This document shows positions 59,317-64,000 of a stretch of 64,000 bases of DNA, piece after piece; position 1 is the first letter of the stretch; each line of letters begins with the position of its first letter. Position numbers and translations under genes: made by a program. The DNA comes from Phallusia mammillata (lineage: Eukaryota; Chordata; Ascidiacea; Phlebobranchia; Ascidiidae). The stretch covers positions 62,001 to 126,000 of the forward strand of contig QLIY01000058.1 of assembly GCA_003260075.1 (NCBI GenBank), given 5' to 3'. The notes beneath the pieces are model-generated. The model did not search any database. It had not been told where the DNA came from and was given only the letters and a program-made list of their open reading frames with translations.

Positions 59317-61576
59317 TCAGTAGTAATCTGTCTTTTCTCCACTGTCATCCAGGCAATATGCATTCTTCACAGTAATATCTTGCACTGGTCGATCTTGTTG
59401 CGTCACCTCAACCATGCCGATCATTCTAATAATTTTCAAACCTTTGCTTATTCGTCCAAATATGCTGTGTTTTCCTGTGAGAATAATCAACAACGCAAAT
59501 AAATTTTGATACAAACTTGCAAATGCAAAAGCCCTAAATAACTGTATATGAAAGGCTGAAAAGTAATACAGACAAATAGTGATGGGACGAGTACCCGGTA
59601 CTTGGTATCGAACGATTTCAGTGGTATCGCTACTCGTACTCGGTATCGAAGGGGGGGGGGCAATAATCAACAAGGCAAATAAATTATGATACAAACTTGC
59701 ATTTGGAAATGCCCTAAATAACTGTATGTGAAAGGCTGGGAATTTTTTGCTAGAAACTAAAAAAAAGTAATACAGACAAATACAGTCAGGTTTTAAAAAA
59801 ATAGCTGGCCAGAAGCATAACAAGCTTGCCAAATTGGACATGGGATTAACCATACTCATCTATATTTACATTGTACCCAACTTTACAACAACACATAACT
59901 CATCTTACCATCCAGCCATTGTGTTGGAGCAAGAGTGATGAAAAACTGACTTCCATTGGTATCTGGCCCAGAGTTTGCCATCGACAAAATTCCTGCCCCG
60001 GTATGCTTAAGTTCTTTGTGGATTTCGTCTTTAAATCTTGGCCCATATATTGAAGCACCTCCTCGACCTATAACAGGAACAACATTTTCTCTCAATTACA
60101 ATCTTGTTGGGGCCTTTTGGTTTTAAGTTTTGTTAGAAGCTCATTACATCATTGTACAATATCATATGAAATAGGAACTGCAACATAAAGCATGGCTGAG
60201 AAACTGTTACTGGGAATGCTAAAAGCTGGTCAGAAAGCCACAAAAATTGCTCAACTTTGTCGGGCTGAAAAGGATTTGTTCGAGATTCTTGTTCAGGAGA
60301 AAGGAAGATTGAAGAGCAATGATTTGGATTTCAAGACCTTGGCAGATGTTTTGTTCAACAAGTAGCAAAATCAGAACTTGAAAAAGAGTTTCCTGGTATT
60401 GGTAAGCGGGTTTATGGTGAAGAAAACAATGAGTTTACAAACACCCTTGGAGAAACAATTTTTGTAAAGGTTGAGAAAACAGTTGAACAAACAGCTGAAT
60501 TGCTTGCAAAGGTTGTTGATGGACAACATTTTCTCCCAATTACGATCTTGTTGGGGTCTTTTGGTTTTAAGTTTCGTTAGGAGCTCATTACATCATTGTA
60601 CAATAGAGTATTGCTGTTCTGAATAGTATCTGGTCTCTGGGTGTTACAGGAATAGGGGGGGGGGAGCCACTGTGTTGGAGCAAGAGTGATGAAAAACTGA
60701 CTTCCATTGGTATCGGGACCAGAGTTTGCCATCGACAAAATTCCTGCCCCAGTATGCTTAAGTTCTTTGTGGATTTCGTCTTTAAATCTTGGCCCATATA
60801 TTGAAGCACCTCCCCGACCTATAACAGGAACAATATTTTCTCTCAATTACGATCTTGTTGGGGCCTTTTGGTTTTAAGTTTCGTTAGGAGCTCATTACAT
60901 CATTGCACAATATAGTATTGCTGTTCTGAATAGTATCTGGTCTCTGGGTGTTACAGGAATACAACATTTGGTTCATCACTTTTTTCTAAAGCAAACTGCT
61001 GAAAATGCTAAATTATGACCAATATTTTACTTAGTAATTTTCAAAGCCTTGCATTTGAGTCGGTTTGCATGTAGCATGTATACCTGGACAGGAAATACAT
61101 CATTACCTGTGCCAGTAGGATCTCCTCCTTGAATCATGAAGTCAGGGATGATTCTGTGAAACTTGGTATTGTTGTAAAAACCTCTGCGACAAAGTTCAGC
61201 GAAGTTGGAACAGGTTTTGGGGGCATGATTCCAATACAACTCAATTTCAACAGACCCCATTCTATAAAAGGAAAAAAAGTATATCAAACTTATACCAACT
61301 TAGCATATTTGAAATGGATAACGAAAGTAACATTTTAGGGCTGTCATAAGCTAAAAATTATTGATAAACTAAAAATTATTGATAACCTAGTCCTATTCAA
61401 AAATTCTCTTTAATGAAAATTTGTAAGTAAAGTCAGTAAAAATGGGTAAATAAATTACAGGTAATTACGGGCAGCTTCATTAACTAAGTTTATTACTTTT
61501 TTAAAATAAAAAATACTTACGACGTTTGCATGACAACATTTGGTGGCCTCCAAGTTGTAGGCGGGATTCCTGTCAT
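59317..61576 (-). CDS. PPIL1: PPIL1, spliceosomal cyclophilin peptidyl-prolyl isomerase
   Basis: Four exons on the complement: 61521-61576, 61107-61261, 59909-60067, 59317-59474; total 528 nt, 175 residues (human PPIL1 is 166). It begins [19 protein letters not shown], matching PPIL1's PPxxWxPPNV start. Cyclophilin active-site residues are present: Arg, Phe and Gln in [19 protein letters not shown], then [19 protein letters not shown] with the conserved Trp and His, and [14 protein letters not shown]. The tail is slightly extended ([12 protein letters not shown]). PPIL1 binds SKIP/SNW1 in the activated spliceosome. Exon 3 has a partial allelic copy at 60665-60818. The gene starts head-to-head with HSD17B10. 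Confidence 0.96.
59579..59650. mobile_element. End of a hAT-like element in one allele of a PPIL1 intron
   Basis: After GACAAATA this contig reads GTGATGGGACGAGTACCCGG and a run of GGTATCG-type motifs, typical of a hAT terminus, then hits placeholder 59651-59660. The allelic copy (59661 onward) continues GACAAATACAGTCAGG without it. A polymorphic insertion; the far end is not assembled. Confidence 0.5.
60079..60605. repeat. 83-bp direct duplication flanking the INPP1 fragment
   Basis: Copies at 60079-60161 and 60523-60605, starting ACAACATTTTCT and ending ATTGTACAATA, differ at a few sites. The allele without the insertion has one copy (about 60827-60909). It looks like a very long target-site duplication or a repair-associated duplication. 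Confidence 0.8.
60192..60522 (+). pseudogene. INPP1: INPP1 (inositol polyphosphate 1-phosphatase) N-terminal fragment, frameshifted
   Basis: Starts with ATG and encodes [20 protein letters not shown] through DFKTLADVL, then a one-base loss shifts the frame to an early TAG (60364 region). The other frame continues as [20 protein letters not shown] and [10 protein letters not shown], matching the first ~110 residues of INPP1, including its FKTLADVL and FGEESNEFTN blocks. No introns, and no metal-binding DPIDST region: the fragment stops abruptly. It lies antisense in a PPIL1 intron, flanked by an 83-bp direct duplication (60079-60161 and 60523-60605). The other allele lacks it. It is unlikely to make a working enzyme. 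Confidence 0.85.
60665..60818 (-). other. Partial allelic duplicate of PPIL1 exon 3
   Basis: Near-identical to exon 3 (59909-60067) with mostly silent differences, starting just after placeholder 60655-60664. This contig carries the empty allele of the INPP1 insertion site and continues to exon 2, so either copy gives the same protein. Confidence 0.85.
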
Positions 61577-62054
61577 GTTTTTGTTTTATTTCCTAGCAAG
61601 TAGCTACAAGAATTCACTGTATTTTGTTAAACTTTCATCAAAACAAAACACGTACAGTTTGATTAATAAGATTTCTTACGCACTTCTCTCTTTTTTCGTT
61701 TGCTTTTTTCGCGCTTAGCACGTGTTGTGCTTCACGCATCACTGCACACGCACTGTAATGGTTTTTAGCATTGTTGACATTTGGATCAAGAAATCCTTGT
61801 GCAAAGTGCAACGTACGGGTTTTAATCAGAAAAGAATGCTTAGTCACTGTCAAGCCTAGTAAATAATATATTTTTTATCTAAAATTTTGAAGGTGTGAAC
61901 CGCAAAACTGAATAACTAATAATTGTCAGTTGAATTTGATTGTTTGCAAAAAGTATTTGGGGGGGGGGATCTTGTATTTTGAAGGTGTGAACCGCAAAAC
62001 TAAATAACTAATAATTGTCAGTTGAATTTGATTGTTTGCAAAAAGTATTTTAAG
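61577..62054. promoter_or_regulatory. Divergent promoter region between PPIL1 and HSD17B10
   Basis: 478 bp separate the start codons, including placeholder 61959-61968 and an ~80-bp contig overlap (61880-61958 repeated at 61973-62049); the true spacing is therefore nearer 390 bp. A compact bidirectional promoter is likely. AAGTATTTTAAG directly before the HSD17B10 ATG could be a 3' splice (possibly trans-splice) site. Confidence 0.45.
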
Positions 62055-62834
62055 ATGGCAAGAATGTTGAAGGAAATGGTTGGTTTGGTAACTGGGGGCG
62101 CCTCCGGTTTGGGAAGAGCAACCGTTGATCGTTTGGTGAGAAACGGAGTCAAAACTGTGATGTTTGATCTTCCATCTTCAGGAGGAGCGGAAGAATCAGC
62201 AAAAATTCACAAAGAAAATTGTGTGTTCTGTCCGGGCGATGTAACAAGTCCAGAAGACGTGCAGAAAGCTCTGGACATTTGCCAAGAAAAATGGGGGAAA
62301 CTCAATGTTTTGGTGAACTGTGCTGGAATTGGAATCGCTAAAAAAACTTTCAGCTCGGCGAGGAATCAAGTTCATTCCTTGGATGATTTCGATCAAGTGT
62401 TGAACGTCAACGTATGTGGCACTTTTAATGTTATTCGTCTTGCTGCAAGAATCATGGCAAACGGAGAAATGGGTCCAGATTTTGAACGAGGTGTGATTAT
62501 TAATACTGCAAGTGTGGCAGCGTTTGAGGGACAGATAGGACAGGCAGCATACAGCGCAAGTAAAGGAGCGATTGTTGGCATGACTCTCCCCATTGCCAGG
62601 GACCTTTCAAGCTGTGGCATTCGGGTAATGACGATTGCACCTGGACTATTTGAAACTCCACTGCTTGGAAAATTGCCAGCAAAAGTAAAGGAGGAACTCG
62701 GAAAACAGTCACCATTTCCTAATCGACTCGGCAACCCGGATGAATATGCTCATCTTGTAGAAACAATTATTGAAAACCAAATGTTAAATGGTGAAGTTAT
62801 TAGATTGGACGCTGCTATCCGAATGCAGCCATAA
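62055..62834 (+). CDS. HSD17B10: HSD17B10, mitochondrial 3-hydroxyacyl-CoA dehydrogenase type 2 (SDR)
   Basis: A single uninterrupted exon of 259 codons plus stop, close to the usual ~261 residues. It shows the NAD-binding TGGASGLG, the VNCAGIGIA motif, the catalytic Ser in [20 protein letters not shown], the YSASK catalytic Tyr/Lys, and the very conserved tail [15 protein letters not shown]. The start [15 protein letters not shown] was chosen because the upstream in-frame sequence is part of the 5' flank repeated at the contig end. The enzyme oxidises short branched-chain acyl-CoAs and steroids and, in vertebrates, is a subunit of the mitochondrial tRNA RNase P (MRPP2). A tandem paralogue follows 497 bp downstream. 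Confidence 0.96.
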   Translation: MARMLKEMVGLVTGGASGLGRATVDRLVRNGVKTVMFDLPSSGGAEESAKIHKENCVFCPGDVTSPEDVQKALDICQEKWGKLNVLVNCAGIGIAKKTFSSARNQVHSLDDFDQVLNVNVCGTFNVIRLAARIMANGEMGPDFERGVIINTASVAAFEGQIGQAAYSASKGAIVGMTLPIARDLSSCGIRVMTIAPGLFETPLLGKLPAKVKEELGKQSPFPNRLGNPDEYAHLVETIIENQMLNGEVIRLDAAIRMQP

Positions 62835-63330
62835 CTAACTTTGTAAAATAGCGTTGGTAATGATGTAAAGTGACAATGCCAAAGTTTACCTTAATTGGGT
62901 TTTGAAACATCACAACGACAATTTAAACTCACACACACTGTATTTGATTGAAAATGTTTATATGTCAGTAAACTTAAGGGGGGGGGGAAAAAAATAGGGT
63001 TGGTAATGATGTAAAGTGACAATGTTACCAAGTTTACCTTAATTGGGTTTTAAAACATCACAACACCAATTTAAACACACACACACACACACACACACAC
63101 ACTGTATTTGATTGAAAATGTTTATATGTCAGTAAACTTAAACATGTATCAAACAATTGTACGTATGTTAACTTAATATTTAACTGTGTGTGATTGCTAT
63201 TTTAAGTAGTACCAATGAAATACCAAAGTATTAGAATCAATGCCCTTCATAATCTTCATTGCTTAGTGTAGTAAATAATTCCTTTTAAATTGTATCTTAC
63301 AGGTGTATGTTAAGCAACACATGAGATAAA
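62835..63330. other. Spacer between the two HSD17B10-type genes, with contig overlap and (AC)n
   Basis: 62845-62977 is repeated at 62993-63140 across placeholder 62978-62987. A TATCTTACAG 3' splice consensus occurs at about 63293-63302, 28 bp before the next ATG. Confidence 0.6.
63075..63102. repeat. (AC)n microsatellite, allele-length difference
   Basis: About 14 AC units here versus about five at the equivalent site in the overlapping copy (about 62929-62939). Confidence 0.85.
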
Positions 63331-64000
63331 ATGATTGATTTAAAAGGTAAAGTTGCACTTGTTACTGGTGGAGCATCTGGTTTGGGCAAAGCCACCGTTC
63401 AACGTTTGATCAACAATGGATGTATAGTTGCAATTCTCGATCTACCGGGTTCGGCTGGTGAAAAAGTTGCCGCACGAATTGGTTTGCATGTGTGTATGTT
63501 TTGTCCGTGCGATGTTACATCTGTGAAAGATGTTGAAAATGCAATGGATCAGATTATCACTCACTGGGGTCAATTGGATATTGCTGTCAATTGTGCTGGA
63601 GTCTTTGCACCTCGCGCTATGTACAATGATCGTACTAAAGAAACCTTATCTCTTGAATCTTTTCAGAAAACTATTGATGTAAACTTAAATGGAACATTTA
63701 ATGTTTGTCGATTGGCTGCAAAGGAAATGGCAAAGAACATGCCAGGACCGAGTGGTGAACGAGGAATTATCATAACCACTGCTAGCATTGCTGCAACTGA
63801 TGGAGCAATGGGTTCAGTTGGTTATGGTGGTGCTAAAGGTGGAGTCGCAAGTATGACCTTGCCAATGGCCCGCGACCTTGCTGTGTGTGGCATCAGAGTT
63901 GTAGCCATCTCACCTGGAGTTTTCAACACACCAATGGCCGATGTCCTGCCGAAAAAAGCCCACCTCCGGACTATGGAGGATATAGTGTTTCCACAGCGAC
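63331..64000 (+). CDS. HSD17B10-like short-chain dehydrogenase, tandem paralogue (truncated by window edge)
   Basis: An open frame from ATG at 63331 ([20 protein letters not shown]) to the right edge, 223 codons. SDR motifs: [37 protein letters not shown] (Ser plus YxxxK Tyr and Lys), and ISPGVFNTPM. It is clearly homologous to the preceding HSD17B10 but more diverged from the vertebrate enzyme (YGGAK instead of YSASK), so its substrate may differ. It is single-exon so far. The splice-acceptor-like TATCTTACAG upstream suggests either a 5' non-coding exon or spliced-leader trans-splicing. Confidence 0.92.
   Translation, partial: MIDLKGKVALVTGGASGLGKATVQRLINNGCIVAILDLPGSAGEKVAARIGLHVCMFCPCDVTSVKDVENAMDQIITHWGQLDIAVNCAGVFAPRAMYNDRTKETLSLESFQKTIDVNLNGTFNVCRLAAKEMAKNMPGPSGERGIIITTASIAATDGAMGSVGYGGAKGGVASMTLPMARDLAVCGIRVVAISPGVFNTPMADVLPKKAHLRTMEDIVFPQR

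Noticed and set aside
60192..60365. A functional short INPP1 gene on the plus strand
   Set aside because: A frameshift gives an early stop and all catalytic motifs are absent.
59909..60818. Duplicated cyclophilin exon 3 or a second PPIL1 gene
   Set aside because: The copy begins at a placeholder and continues into the same intron sequence; it is the other allele.

Overview
This is an animal (metazoan) nuclear DNA window from an AT-rich genome whose genes carry many short, phase-consistent GT-AG introns and whose proteins are close to vertebrate orthologues. The best guess is an invertebrate deuterostome, probably a Ciona-like tunicate: high allelic divergence, a JMJD1C-type demethylase, a selenoprotein O ending in Sec-Ser-Ser, and many hAT-type MITEs. 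The species call is inference.

Layout: (1) 1882-43429, minus strand: 23 coding exons of a JMJD1C/KDM3-family histone H3K9 demethylase, exactly 6,000 nt (2,000 codons) up to the last exon seen. The 3' end with the JmjC domain lies beyond the left edge. One intron (12029-34713, about 22.7 kb) is rich in TGACGTCA (CRE) octamers and GC-rich patches. (2) 47329-56476, minus: selenoprotein O (SELENOO), 13 exons, with an in-frame TGA third from the end. (3) 57033 to about 58794, plus: CBLL1/Hakai, head-to-head with SELENOO; its 3' end is lost in gaps. (4) 59317-61576, minus: PPIL1 cyclophilin, 4 exons. The intron between exons 2 and 3 holds a broken INPP1 fragment that is present in one allele only. 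(5) 62055-62834, plus: single-exon HSD17B10, followed by a tandem paralogue (63331 to the right edge).

A key technical point shapes everything: about 42 runs of G, all on the plus strand and mostly of exactly 10 nt, behave as scaffold-gap placeholders rather than biology. Sequence on the two sides of most short runs is a near-identical repeat, as expected if overlapping contig ends (often the two haplotypes) were laid end to end. Partial exon duplications, poly-Gly/poly-Pro reading frames and apparent tandem repeats around these runs should be read as assembly structure. The allelic copies are nonetheless useful: they expose polymorphic insertions, a minisatellite and a microsatellite.

Functionally the genes are unrelated housekeeping or chromatin genes: H3K9 demethylation (JMJD1C), mitochondrial AMPylation (SELENOO), the m6A-writer-associated E3 ligase (CBLL1), spliceosomal prolyl isomerisation (PPIL1) and mitochondrial short-chain dehydrogenases (HSD17B10 pair). 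Two compact divergent promoters (SELENOO/CBLL1 and PPIL1/HSD17B10) are apparent.
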